Shown here piece by piece: positions 1 through 9,440 of a stretch of DNA of 64,000 nucleotides. The stretch's first letter is position 1. Every line of letters begins with the position of its first letter. The notes beneath the pieces were generated by a model. That model saw only the letters and a list, made by a program, of their open reading frames with translations. It was not told the origin of the DNA and searched no databases. The translations under genes and the position numbers were made by a program. Source of the stretch: Pseudoprevotella muciniphila (lineage in GTDB: Bacteria > Bacteroidota > Bacteroidia > Bacteroidales > Bacteroidaceae); NCBI RefSeq assembly GCF_003265305.2, contig NZ_CP033459.1:2232001-2296000 (forward strand), in the 5' to 3' direction.

Positions 1-2410
1 GTACACAAGGCGTATTAGCAGGAACAACGTTACTCTCGAATGATGTGAATTCCACACCGCCGTCATCCTTCGCCGTAACAGCCATAGCCGTTATACCATC
101 GGGAAGTTCCACTGAGAATGGTAGGAAAAGTGTGGTTGCTGCATTGCCGCCATTGCTTGCTTCTGTTGTTACGGTGAAGGTGCGTGCCGGCTCAATAAAC
201 CATTTTGCAGATTCTGTGCTTGCAGTAGCACCAATCACTGTGCCATTGTTGAGCGATACATAATTGGTAACGGAGGATCCTAAATCGCGCAATCTCCATT
301 GGTCAATAGAGTTGGGAGCGTTCGCGATGTCATAGTAATGTGTTGAAGGATTCTCTTCCAATGTAGTTGTAGCAGAACTCTTTGTCTGTCCCATGAACCG
401 TCCGTTTTCAGGATTAAGCAGATAGTATGAGCCCGTATTGCCAATGGGCAGAACTTGCCAAAGTTGTGTGCGTGCACTTTCGTTACGTCCGTCTTGAGAA
501 ACTGTCGTGGCATCAATGTCTGCCTTCAACGTAGCAACTGTTGCTGTTGTCTTAACGTTGATAATGCGATAAAGCATATCTTCGCGTAGTTCCACACGTG
601 AAGCGTTGAGTGCAAAATTGTTATACGCCTGTTGAAGTGTATTGAATGCAGTATTGCTGAGTGTGTAGTTTTCAGATGCCGCTACAAGTTCATTTACTTC
701 TGCACCATCATATTGTCCTACGCGGTTGCCGAGGTTAGCGGCTGCAACTTCTGCGAAAGACTGCATTTCAGAGGCCGCTTCATCGATATTGATGTTCGAG
801 GCACCTCTGTAAACGCTCAACTTACCTTGCCCGTCGTTGGTTAGATAAACAGCAACGTCTGTACCCACAGGCGATAAATACCAAGTGCCGGATGTGCCGC
901 CATTACTGATGCTCCAACCGTTGTATGGCCCGTCGCAAATGAAAGGAAGGTCGGAATTGACTGGCTCGGTTTCAAATGCCAATGGGAGTGCTGCACCGGC
1001 GGCACGGTTGTAGATGCGATAGCCAGTGATGTTGTTGCCAACGAAGCACCACAAGTCGGAGTCGTCCATGGTGGGACGTTCTGTGTTGAATATGTAATAA
1101 TGACCAGGGGCATCAGCCGTCCATTGCATGTACTTCCCACCCACGCGAATACGATACCAATGGGTGGTGTCCGCAAACTCACCATTGACGATGGTTGTCG
1201 GTATAACTGGAACGCTTTGGAGTTGGCGAGTATAAATACATACCGCTACGGCGGGTCCGGTCATTACTGTAGATGGAAATCTCTCGCCGTTGCCTTGTAC
1301 CAGAGATGTGCGTTTATAACCGTCAAATGCAGGAGGAGAAAGGCGGTTGTTGGTTTTTGCGTAGGTTTGAATGTCCATTAAGCGCATATTTTCGCCATCG
1401 CTCTCATAACATAAATAGGTTACAGGGTAATATTTGTCAGAATTAGTAAGCGTTACAGGTATGATTTGGTAACGTGAGTTTCCTTCGCTGTCACCCCAGC
1501 CTACTGGTTTCTCTGCCGTGGCATTAAGATACTGTGATGAGTTTGCATTATATAGGTTGAAACTTCCTGTAGTAGCGCTCTCTGTTACCGTAAAAGTTAT
1601 GCCTTCTTTGCCCGTTGATACACCGCCTGAAAAACCGGAGATGTATTTACCTTCCATGGTAGAGAATTTCCATTCATCGCCAATCTTATGAGCAACAAAA
1701 ACGTATGCCATCTTAGTAATGTCGTTCAAAGCAGGTCTGTTGCTATCGAAAGTCAGCGCTTCTCCTGCATCGTAGGCATATTTAGACTTACCGGTACTAT
1801 AGAACAAGAAAGTAAGTCCGTCGGTCAGTTGGTCAAGACTCGTGATAGCCGTTCCTATAGAAGAAATAACAGGTACTTCAGTGCGATTTGTATCGTAGAT
1901 TTTAGCCTTTGCCGTAATTTCTTTCTCGGCTTCAGGGCTAAGATTGCCTGCTTCTTCAAATGAAAGAAAATCGGGTGTCTTTCCGTTGTCGCCTAAAAAG
2001 AGAATCTGTGAGGACGCGGAAGGGTTGTTTAGTGCGATGACTTGTCCTTCGGCAAAACCAATCCAACAACCTTGCTGGTCAGTGGATAGAAGTTGAATCA
2101 TTGTCGGACTGCTCTGGAGCGGACATGCACCATTCGCAGCAGAAAGGAATGCGTTGGCTTCAATGTTATAGATAAACACTTGTCCCGTAGCGGACGATTT
2201 TGTTATGGCCCACCGGTGGGCGTCATCGGCAGTAGGAGAGGAGAGACCGTCGTACTTCGCCATCTCAGTGTTGGCATAGAGATAGCCACCTTCTTTTGTA
2301 TGTATGTAGTAGGTTTTGCTCGAACTTAAATCATCAAGCGACAATATGTTCGCAGCATCGATCTGCAAAGCAGTCGTCAAAACCATTAAAGCGATAATAA
2401 GTCGTTTCAT
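1..2410 (-). CDS. Large secreted surface-type protein, 3' end outside window
   Basis: The reading frame is open from an ATG at 2410 down to the window edge (803 codons, no stop), so the C-terminus is missing. The N-terminus MKRLIIALMVLTTALQIDA is a Sec signal peptide. The mature part has no recognised catalytic motif. It shares phrases with the other big secreted proteins here: a TSLDQL-x-DG segment near residue 200 matches the protein at 34848-38387, and the last visible stretch (LPFSVELPDG, then VPANTPC) corresponds to their LPF ... IPAGTPFIV domain. A C-terminal sorting tail is therefore likely but unseen. It starts 28 bases after the M60 peptidase stop and is probably cotranscribed with it. 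Function unknown. Confidence 0.8.
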   Translation of the reverse strand, partial: MKRLIIALMVLTTALQIDAANILSLDDLSSSKTYYIHTKEGGYLYANTEMAKYDGLSSPTADDAHRWAITKSSATGQVFIYNIEANAFLSAANGACPLQSSPTMIQLLSTDQQGCWIGFAEGQVIALNNPSASSQILFLGDNGKTPDFLSFEEAGNLSPEAEKEITAKAKIYDTNRTEVPVISSIGTAITSLDQLTDGLTFLFYSTGKSKYAYDAGEALTFDSNRPALNDITKMAYVFVAHKIGDEWKFSTMEGKYISGFSGGVSTGKEGITFTVTESATTGSFNLYNANSSQYLNATAEKPVGWGDSEGNSRYQIIPVTLTNSDKYYPVTYLCYESDGENMRLMDIQTYAKTNNRLSPPAFDGYKRTSLVQGNGERFPSTVMTGPAVAVCIYTRQLQSVPVIPTTIVNGEFADTTHWYRIRVGGKYMQWTADAPGHYYIFNTERPTMDDSDLWCFVGNNITGYRIYNRAAGAALPLAFETEPVNSDLPFICDGPYNGWSISNGGTSGTWYLSPVGTDVAVYLTNDGQGKLSVYRGASNINIDEAASEMQSFAEVAAANLGNRVGQYDGAEVNELVAASENYTLSNTAFNTLQQAYNNFALNASRVELREDMLYRIINVKTTATVATLKADIDATTVSQDGRNESARTQLWQVLPIGNTGSYYLLNPENGRFMGQTKSSATTTLEENPSTHYYDIANAPNSIDQWRLRDLGSSVTNYVSLNNGTVIGATASTESAKWFIEPARTFTVTTEASNGGNAATTLFLPFSVELPDGITAMAVTAKDDGGVEFTSFESNVVPANTPCV

Positions 2411-2438
2411 AATATTTTATGTATGGAGTTTAGGGTGA

Positions 2439-5039
2439 TTATTTAGGTTCGTAGCATTTAACTCGTGTACCGTCACATCCCACAGCCATGATGTATGCGG
2501 GTTCTTCGGTTTGGTTTTTAGTTTTCCAAATGACATGTGTGTAGCGGTCGGAACTCTGGCTGTCCCCAAGTCCGTAAATCGAGCAATGGAGTAGTTTGCC
2601 GTCAGCCGTGTAGGTCTCGTAACCCACTGCGCCTTGCCATGCGTAATTATCCACTTTGACCACTTGGTGCCCGTTCAGTTCTGTAGGTGTGCAGGCTGTA
2701 CCGACAGGAAGTAAATCGCGCAGTTTGATATCATCACGGAAAATATGAACGTTGTAGCCGTTTATGTAAATGATCTCGGCAGGTGCTTTCGGGAATTTCC
2801 TGCGTTCTATGTTGGTGCGTAATGTCTTGTATTGCGCTTCAGTAATGGTATAGTAGTCGCCACTATAGTCAGCGAGATAAAGGTTGTTCATTGGTATAAG
2901 CATTCCTGCTTTTTCATAGAAGGGCAGGAAATCCAACTTCGCGCTTGCGCTGAAATATCGTAGGAAATTCAATCTACGTGTAGAGTTGTTGCTCTCATCT
3001 CTGATGGTAGCAGTCTTGCGAATGAGTTCGTACCAATCAGGATAAGCATCAGTTGCTTTTTCTGCAACTCGCGTATAAAGAAGCAACTGCCATAGCGGAA
3101 CGAGGATTTTGAAGGGATCGCTACCTGTCTGCCAAATTTCGCGATTGACCACGTTGTCGGTAAGGAAGCGTTGCATACGACCACCACGCACACTTCCTAT
3201 GATGCAGTCCATGTTTTCGTCTTCAAGACGCAACCAGTTACCTGACAGGGTATATTGTACCCATGCCGACTTAATGTTGTTTGTAACCTCGGTCATACCT
3301 ACCCATCGGAAAGCGGGAACTTGGTTGTTGTGACCTAACTCATGAGCCAATCCCCACGTTTCAAGTCCTACGGGAGTTACCCAGCCTCCAAATGATCCCC
3401 AACCACAGAATGAACCTTCCGTACTGGCAAAGAGACCTGATTGGGCAGGACGTACGAACTGATGATTCTTCGGGGCGCGACCATGCTTGAAATATCCCAG
3501 GATTTCCCATTCACGCCAGATTACGCTATCCAACTTCTGTGCTAATTCAAGGCCTCGGGCAGGGCATTGTGCTTTAAGTGCATAGAGAGGTGCTACCATG
3601 TGGATACGTGGGGTGAGGATGTCAAGCACTTCTGTCTTGGCATTTGCAAGAAGGTCTTTCCAAACAGTGTTATCGTCTGTGTCGAGGTTGAAATAACCGT
3701 TTTCCTGTCCATAAATAAAGTGGAGGTTAACGTTGGGCGCTGTCTTGTAATCGTTGGCATAATAAAGCACGTAACTTGTGCCGCGATTGAGAGCAGTGAA
3801 AACATTCAGACCATCTTGCAGCGCATAAGTTGAAGAAGCACCCATACCATCAAGGGCAAGGTTGTATATCTGAAGTTGAATGTCGCGGTCACCGATGCCG
3901 TTTGCCATGATTGCGACCTGCTCACCAGCATCAAAATAAATGCCGGTTGGGTTCTCGTGCTGGTCGTAAGGATGGGCATTGCACAGTTCGCCCCTTAAAT
4001 CCCAATAAGGCCTATATGCTTGGTATGTCCCTACGCGATATTTTGTGCTGTAAGTGCCGTCAAACAAATCCTGTGCAAGTTTCTTAAGCAATGGGTTTCT
4101 TATGGTGTCTATATTTGCTTGAGTAACTCCGGGTTTGAGTTTTGAGTACAGGTCATCCAGAAAGAGACTGCTATACATTGGTCCCGTTTCTGAATCGTCG
4201 AAAAATTGGATTTCCGCAGCGGAAATATAAGCGTTATAACCACTGTTTACCACAATTCGTACGGCTTTAACATTGTCCACTCCATCGCCTGAAAAGTTGA
4301 ACGTCTTCATCTTATCGTTGTTGTCGAACGTTGCAGAGCCGGCTGAAGTATAGCCATTGCCATTGTTTATTGAAATCGTAACATCCCTAAATACACCAGT
4401 GCCGTTGCCACGAGGAATATAGACGATACGATCCAAATGTTGGGCCTCATCAAATATGAATGTGAGAGTTACAGGAAACGATGTGCTACCATCACTCCAA
4501 ACACTGTGGTAGAATGTGGAACCATTGCCGTCTGTCGCATTAGTGATGGGCGTATTCTCTTTAGCGCTTTCTTCTGAAGTGGCAGTGGCTTTGCTAACTG
4601 CAATAGGATCGCCAATTACTGACAAGATAGGGTTAGCCTGTTGTGTCAATGCTATCTTCTTATAATCATTTCTAGAAGAAATGGTGAGTTGTGCTGTGCG
4701 CTCTTTGTCGCTGTTCTTACTAATGTTAAGTAGTACACCGTCGCTCTCCTTAGTTGCAGTAAGCCATGAGGCATCTACCTCAACATTGTAGTCGAGTCCG
4801 CCAACCCCGATTTTAACTTTCTGTTCTTCAAAACCAAAGGTGCGCGAAGTGTTACTCGCAACAAAAACAGAGGCAGTTGCTGATGGTACTAAGTCTTGCG
4901 CTAAAGCAGACAAGGAGACACCCAGCGAAATCATAGTGATAAAAACTCGAAGTACATTACGAGATTTTTGCCTAAAGCATACCGCTAAGCGGCTTGTAGT
5001 CTTTAGTGCTAAAAAAGGTAAAGAACTGTGCATTCTCAT
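2439..5039 (-). CDS. Secreted M60-family (enhancin-like) metallopeptidase with BACON and discoidin domains
   Basis: 866 residues. A hydrophobic signal segment ends near ALAQ (residue 48). Residues about 65-135 look like a BACON domain and about 145-285 like an F5/8 type C (discoidin) carbohydrate-binding domain. The catalytic zinc motif HELGH is at residues 566-570 in GLAHELGHNN, followed by a downstream Glu in GMTEVTNN, fitting the M60 HExxH...E pattern. M60 peptidases cleave glycoproteins such as mucins, and BACON and discoidin modules target them to glycans. No T9SS tail is evident at its end (VGCDGTRVKCYEPK). Two close ATGs (5039, 5033) precede the signal; the first is used. The next gene follows after 28 bases. 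Confidence 0.88.
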   Translation of the reverse strand: MRMHSSLPFLALKTTSRLAVCFRQKSRNVLRVFITMISLGVSLSALAQDLVPSATASVFVASNTSRTFGFEEQKVKIGVGGLDYNVEVDASWLTATKESDGVLLNISKNSDKERTAQLTISSRNDYKKIALTQQANPILSVIGDPIAVSKATATSEESAKENTPITNATDGNGSTFYHSVWSDGSTSFPVTLTFIFDEAQHLDRIVYIPRGNGTGVFRDVTISINNGNGYTSAGSATFDNNDKMKTFNFSGDGVDNVKAVRIVVNSGYNAYISAAEIQFFDDSETGPMYSSLFLDDLYSKLKPGVTQANIDTIRNPLLKKLAQDLFDGTYSTKYRVGTYQAYRPYWDLRGELCNAHPYDQHENPTGIYFDAGEQVAIMANGIGDRDIQLQIYNLALDGMGASSTYALQDGLNVFTALNRGTSYVLYYANDYKTAPNVNLHFIYGQENGYFNLDTDDNTVWKDLLANAKTEVLDILTPRIHMVAPLYALKAQCPARGLELAQKLDSVIWREWEILGYFKHGRAPKNHQFVRPAQSGLFASTEGSFCGWGSFGGWVTPVGLETWGLAHELGHNNQVPAFRWVGMTEVTNNIKSAWVQYTLSGNWLRLEDENMDCIIGSVRGGRMQRFLTDNVVNREIWQTGSDPFKILVPLWQLLLYTRVAEKATDAYPDWYELIRKTATIRDESNNSTRRLNFLRYFSASAKLDFLPFYEKAGMLIPMNNLYLADYSGDYYTITEAQYKTLRTNIERRKFPKAPAEIIYINGYNVHIFRDDIKLRDLLPVGTACTPTELNGHQVVKVDNYAWQGAVGYETYTADGKLLHCSIYGLGDSQSSDRYTHVIWKTKNQTEEPAYIMAVGCDGTRVKCYEPK

Positions 5040-5096
5040 CTTGTTTTTAATGGTACTTATATTTTAAAATTCTCTAAAATCTATAATAAGACGCTA

Positions 5097-5104
5097 CAAA
5101 TTTA
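5097..5104 (-). promoter_or_regulatory. Candidate -7 box for the M60 operon
   Basis: On the minus strand this reads TAAATTTG, matching the Bacteroidales TAnnTTTG box, about 57 bases before the M60 start. No clear TTTG at -33 was found, so support is moderate. Confidence 0.4.
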
Positions 5105-5184
5105 CACAAAATTTCTCATAATCAGTAAGATTGAATAAAATTATGCGCCGTTTTCGCCATTTTTTAAGTTTAAATAAGAAATGC

Positions 5185-5201
5185 AAGCCCGATTTGGGCT
5201 T
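5185..5201 (-). terminator. Short hairpin after uvrA
   Basis: AAGCCC / GGGCTT with a five-base loop, followed on the minus strand by a T-rich but interrupted tract. It lies 14 bases beyond the uvrA stop. A weak intrinsic terminator is the simplest reading. Confidence 0.4.
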
Positions 5202-5214
5202 ATAAAACACCCCT

Positions 5215-8034
5215 TTATTTTTTGAGTTCTTCTTTGAGGAATGGGGCTGTAAAACCCTTTCGTTTTCGGCTGACTTCTTCGGGAGTGCCTGTCGCCACGA
5301 TGGTGCCACCACCTCTGCCCCCTTCGGGACCCATGTCGATGATGTAGTCTGCGCTTTTGATAATGTCGAGGTTGTGCTCAATGACGATGACTGTATTCCC
5401 CTTATCAACGAGGCGATTGAGTACACCGAGGAGTACCCGAATATCTTCAAAGTGTAGGCCTGTAGTGGGCTCATCAAGAATGTAAACAGTCTTTCCTGTG
5501 TCTCGCTTGGAGAGTTCTGTAGCGAGTTTCACGCGCTGGCTCTCACCACCACTGAGGGTGGTGCTGCTCTGCCCGAGCTTGATGTAGCCGAGGCCTACGT
5601 CCTGCAACACCTTGATTTTGTTGAGAATGTGCGGAACGTTTTCGAAGAACTCTACGGCGCGGTTGATGGTCATGTCGAGCACATCGGCTATTGACTTACC
5701 CTTGTAGCGCACTTCGAGTGTTTCGCGGTTGTAGCGTTTGCCGTGGCACGACTCGCAAGGTACATAGACGTCAGGCAGGAAGTTCATCTCGATGGTCTTA
5801 TAACCATTACCCTTGCATGTCTCGCAGCGTCCGCCTTTTACGTTGAATGAGAAACGTCCCGGCTTGTAGGCACGTATCTTCGATTCAGGTAGTTCCACAA
5901 ATAGATTCCGAATGTCGCTGAACACACCGGTATATGTGGCAGGATTCGACCGTGGTGTCTTGCCTATGGGCGACTGGTCTACACTGACCACTTTGTCTAC
6001 ATGCTCAATGCCTTCTGTTTGTTCGTAGGGCAAGGGGTCTGTCAGAGAGCGATAGAATTTCTGCGAGAGGATGGGTTGAAGCGTGCCGTTGATGAGTGTT
6101 GATTTGCCACTGCCGCTGACACCTGTAACGCAGATAAACGTCCCGAGAGGAAATTCTGCCGTGATGTGCTTCAGGTTGTTGCCGCTGGCACCTGTAAGGC
6201 GAAGAATGTTGCCGTTGCCTTTGCGTCGGGATGCAGGTATTTCTATCTGTCTGTTGCCATTGAGATAATCGGCAGTAAGGGTGTGCGCTTCGAGCATCTC
6301 CTCCGGTTTGCCCTGAAAGACCACTTCTCCTCCGAGACGCCCTGCTTTTGGCCCCATATCGACTATGTAGTCCGCTGCGAGCATCATGTCTTTGTCATGT
6401 TCCACCACGATGACTGTGTTTCCTGTGTCTCGCAGTTGTTTGAGCGAGTTGATAAGGCGGATATTGTCGCGTTGATGCAGACCTATGCTCGGCTCGTCGA
6501 GGATATAAAGCACGTTGACGAGTTGTGAACCTATCTGTGTGGCGAGTCGGATACGCTGGCTCTCTCCACCGCTGAGTGTCATTGTGGCGCGGTTGAGGTT
6601 GAGGTAGTCAAGACCTACGTCGAGGAGGAATTTCAGGCGCGAATGGAGTTCCTTCAGGATTTCGTGGGCTATGACGGCCTGATGGCCGTGGAGGTCAGTC
6701 TCTACATTGTTGAGCCAATCGTAGAGTTCGCTGATGTCCATTGCTGCAAGTTCTGCAATGTTTTTGCCGGCAAATCTGTAGGACAGTGCTTCCTTGTTGA
6801 GGCGGGTGCCGTGGCAATGCGGACAAACAGTAGTCTTGGCAAAACTATCTGCCCACTTCTGTGCTGCTACAGTCATCTCCGCGTCTGCCATCTGCTGGAT
6901 GTACTTCACCAGTCCGCTGTATTCCACGTAGTAGTCATTGGTGGTTCCTGCCACTTTTGCAGGGATGCGTAGCCGGTCTGCCGAACCGTTGAGGATTTCA
7001 TCGATGGCTTCCTCCGGGATATCGCGAATGGGGGTCTTGAGGTCGCTGTCGTATTTCTGAAGCACTGCTTCAAGTTCCTGAAAGATGAACGTCTTGCGGT
7101 ATTTACCGAGAGGAGCCAACCCACCATCATAGATGCTGACAGCATCATTGGGTACCACCTTTTCACGGTCAATCACGCTGATGTAGCCCAGACCTTTACA
7201 TTTCGGGCAGGCACCGCTGACGCTGTTGAACGAGAAATTGTGTGGGGCAGGCTCGCGGTAGGAGATGCCGCTGATGGGGTCCATGAGGCGCTTGCTGTAA
7301 TAGCGAGCCTCGTTGGTCTCTGCATCAAGAAGCACCATCAAACCATTGCCTTGCTGAATGGTCTGTGCCACGCTCTTCTGCAACCGCTCGCGGTCTTTTG
7401 CCTTAACGGCAAGGCGGTCAACAACCACCTCTATGTCATGGTTTTTGTATCGGTCCACCTTCATGCCGCGCGTAACTTCCTTCACTTCGCCATCCACTCT
7501 TACATGCAGAAAACCTTTCTTCCTGACGCTCTCGAAGAGTTCACGGTAGTGCCCTTTGCGATTGCGTACGAGAGGAGCAAGCAGATACACTTTCCGACTC
7601 TCATAGTCAGATAGAATGAGGTCAACAATCTGTTCTTCCGTGTAGCGCACCATCTTCTCACCGCTTACATACGAATAGGCGTCTGCGGCTCGGGCATAGA
7701 GCAGGCGGAGAAAGTCGTAAATCTCAGTAACGGTGCCAACAGTGGAGCGCGGATTCTTGTTGGTCGTTTTCTGTTCGATGCTGATAACGGGACTCAGACC
7801 GCTAATCTTGTCAACGTCGGGTCGCTCGAGGTTGTCGAGGAAGTTGCGGGCGTAGGCGGAGAATGTCTCGATATATCTGCGTTGGCCCTCGGCATAGAGT
7901 GTGTCGAACGCAAGCGAACTCTTTCCGCTTCCGCTCAGACCTGTGATGACACTGAGGCTGTTGCGAGGTATCTCTACGTCCACATTCTTCAGATTATGGA
8001 CTCTGGCACCGAGTACTTCTATCTTTGAATCCAT
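5215..8034 (-). CDS. uvrA: Excinuclease ABC subunit A (UvrA)
   Basis: 939 residues, full length for UvrA, the DNA-damage-recognition ATPase of nucleotide excision repair. Two ABC modules are visible: Walker A GLSGSGKSS near residue 32 and GVSGSGKST near residue 640, with signature motifs LSGGESQRI (about 485) and LSGGESQRV (about 825), each followed by a Walker B ILDEP. Zinc-binding CxxC pairs are present as CPKCKG, CPHCHG, CETCKG and CESCHG. It starts 44 bases after the PNGase-like gene stop and may be cotranscribed with it, or it may have its own promoter in that gap. Identification is secure. Confidence 0.98.
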   Translation of the reverse strand: MDSKIEVLGARVHNLKNVDVEIPRNSLSVITGLSGSGKSSLAFDTLYAEGQRRYIETFSAYARNFLDNLERPDVDKISGLSPVISIEQKTTNKNPRSTVGTVTEIYDFLRLLYARAADAYSYVSGEKMVRYTEEQIVDLILSDYESRKVYLLAPLVRNRKGHYRELFESVRKKGFLHVRVDGEVKEVTRGMKVDRYKNHDIEVVVDRLAVKAKDRERLQKSVAQTIQQGNGLMVLLDAETNEARYYSKRLMDPISGISYREPAPHNFSFNSVSGACPKCKGLGYISVIDREKVVPNDAVSIYDGGLAPLGKYRKTFIFQELEAVLQKYDSDLKTPIRDIPEEAIDEILNGSADRLRIPAKVAGTTNDYYVEYSGLVKYIQQMADAEMTVAAQKWADSFAKTTVCPHCHGTRLNKEALSYRFAGKNIAELAAMDISELYDWLNNVETDLHGHQAVIAHEILKELHSRLKFLLDVGLDYLNLNRATMTLSGGESQRIRLATQIGSQLVNVLYILDEPSIGLHQRDNIRLINSLKQLRDTGNTVIVVEHDKDMMLAADYIVDMGPKAGRLGGEVVFQGKPEEMLEAHTLTADYLNGNRQIEIPASRRKGNGNILRLTGASGNNLKHITAEFPLGTFICVTGVSGSGKSTLINGTLQPILSQKFYRSLTDPLPYEQTEGIEHVDKVVSVDQSPIGKTPRSNPATYTGVFSDIRNLFVELPESKIRAYKPGRFSFNVKGGRCETCKGNGYKTIEMNFLPDVYVPCESCHGKRYNRETLEVRYKGKSIADVLDMTINRAVEFFENVPHILNKIKVLQDVGLGYIKLGQSSTTLSGGESQRVKLATELSKRDTGKTVYILDEPTTGLHFEDIRVLLGVLNRLVDKGNTVIVIEHNLDIIKSADYIIDMGPEGGRGGGTIVATGTPEEVSRKRKGFTAPFLKEELKK

Positions 8035-8078
8035 CGTCGGGTGATATCAGTTTCTTTAATCTTTCTGATAGGAGAAAT

Positions 8079-9305
8079 CTATTCTTCCCATGTGAGCCAT
8101 GCGGAAATGAGCCAATGGTTTTGGTTATTGTCTGACATGGGCTGGGCTTTCGGGATGGCAATGTTCAGGGAATGATTACCTTTGACAAGCGTGCCCAAAG
8201 AGATATTCACGGGCGGTACATCGCTGCCAGGACACCAACCGGAACGGCTTAGGTCAGACGATGCAATAGGTTCTTCTATGATTTTGTGCTCACCCCTTGC
8301 ATGACCGATGTATTGAACATCACGCTGTTTTAGCCAAACGCCGGTAGAAGGATTGAAGCGGCGGAAAGAAGCGCAGTCGTTGCGCCAAGGTGTGAAACGC
8401 TTTACTTCGTTGCCGTCAAGACTGATGACATTCTCGCAGGGTGAGAACTCATCACCTCCTTCTTGTCCGCCGTGTCCAGTAGTAACGTAGTGAAGTGTCA
8501 CATTCTTGGCTGTAGAAGGCAAAGCGAAGGGAACTTCAAGATGGCGACGTGCAAAAATATCGCAGTATTCTTGTCCGAAGTATTGTATCGTGTTGAGCAA
8601 GGGAAGCACTCGCCGTTTTGGTGCTTTGTCCGCTTTGAGCGTGCTTTCCGTGACAGTAAGGGTTACCGTGGCTTTGTAGCCGGCTTTCAGCCAACTGTCT
8701 ATGGCGAGACCGATGTAAACACTGTCTTGCAACAATGGTAAACGGTCTGTGATGTCCTGTTCCCATTCTACGTAAGGCGCGAAGCCATCAATATAAACAG
8801 GTGTGCGGCGCTCTCTGCTGATGCTGTCGGTGGGATTAAGGCCACCTACACCGAAGGGGGTAATGAATCGGATGAGTTCTACTGTGGGTTGGTAGCCTTC
8901 GCTGGAAATGATGCCACGTAGGCGTTCGTATCGCGTGCTGTCCAATATCGGATATTTCTGACGCTCTTGTGCTACCCCAATCATGCTGATTTCAGATGTA
9001 GCGGGAATGACAAAAATGCTGCCGGTCTTGTCCCAAGGGTCGCCATTCGACGTGAGACGCACTGTGATGCTCACTCGTGTGTCGCGGGCATAACGCGGCA
9101 GGCAGATTTTTTTAAGTACAATGCGTCCGTTACCTACGACAAGATGCGACCCCATGTCTGTGAAACCATTGGGATAGACATCAGGGTCGAAATTGACAAT
9201 CTGATTCTGAAAAATAACGCGATTATATACGGTGTCGTATCTGGCTGCGCTCAAAGTGGTTGCTAACAGCGCAAAGATAATAGCGATAGTGTGTTTTAGT
9301 TTCAT
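8079..9305 (-). CDS. Secreted PNGase F-like peptide:N-glycosidase
   Basis: 408 residues from the ATG at 9305, chosen because it opens a signal peptide (MKLKHTIAIIFALLATTLSAA); the longer frame adds 32 non-signal residues. The C-terminal half has hallmarks of PNGase F, which removes whole N-glycans from Asn: TTGHGG, the WRNDCASFRRFNP stretch and GWCPG. By-eye alignment places catalytic Asp60 of Flavobacterium PNGase F at the Asp of PWDKTG, and Glu206 at the Glu of GGDEFSPCEN. The ETW holding Glu118 appears as DSW, a conservative change. The N-terminal part fits a PNGF-N domain. It probably acts in the periplasm or at the surface and pairs logically with the nearby M60 peptidase. Confidence 0.88.
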   Translation of the reverse strand: MKLKHTIAIIFALLATTLSAARYDTVYNRVIFQNQIVNFDPDVYPNGFTDMGSHLVVGNGRIVLKKICLPRYARDTRVSITVRLTSNGDPWDKTGSIFVIPATSEISMIGVAQERQKYPILDSTRYERLRGIISSEGYQPTVELIRFITPFGVGGLNPTDSISRERRTPVYIDGFAPYVEWEQDITDRLPLLQDSVYIGLAIDSWLKAGYKATVTLTVTESTLKADKAPKRRVLPLLNTIQYFGQEYCDIFARRHLEVPFALPSTAKNVTLHYVTTGHGGQEGGDEFSPCENVISLDGNEVKRFTPWRNDCASFRRFNPSTGVWLKQRDVQYIGHARGEHKIIEEPIASSDLSRSGWCPGSDVPPVNISLGTLVKGNHSLNIAIPKAQPMSDNNQNHWLISAWLTWEE

Positions 9306-9332
9306 GAGTTTTCTTGAAAGTTGACCAAAGTG

Positions 9333-9340
9333 CAAAGATA
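9333..9340 (-). promoter_or_regulatory. -7 box upstream of the PNGase-like gene
   Basis: TATCTTTG on the minus strand, a full match to TAnnTTTG, 27 bases before the chosen start codon. The -33 element is not obvious. Confidence 0.5.
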
Positions 9341-9384
9341 ACGATTTTCTGCGGAATAGGGTAGTAAACCTGTAGTCAATGCAT

Positions 9385-9419
9385 AAAAAATCCCCGCACA
9401 AATAACGGATGTGCGGGGA
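9385..9419 (-). terminator. Intrinsic terminator after the POT transporter
   Basis: A perfect 10-bp stem TCCCCGCACA / TGTGCGGGGA with a nine-base loop, followed on the minus strand by a run of six T. It sits just beyond the transporter stop. Confidence 0.9.
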
Positions 9420-9440
9420 CGATATGGTGTTGTACTGTCT

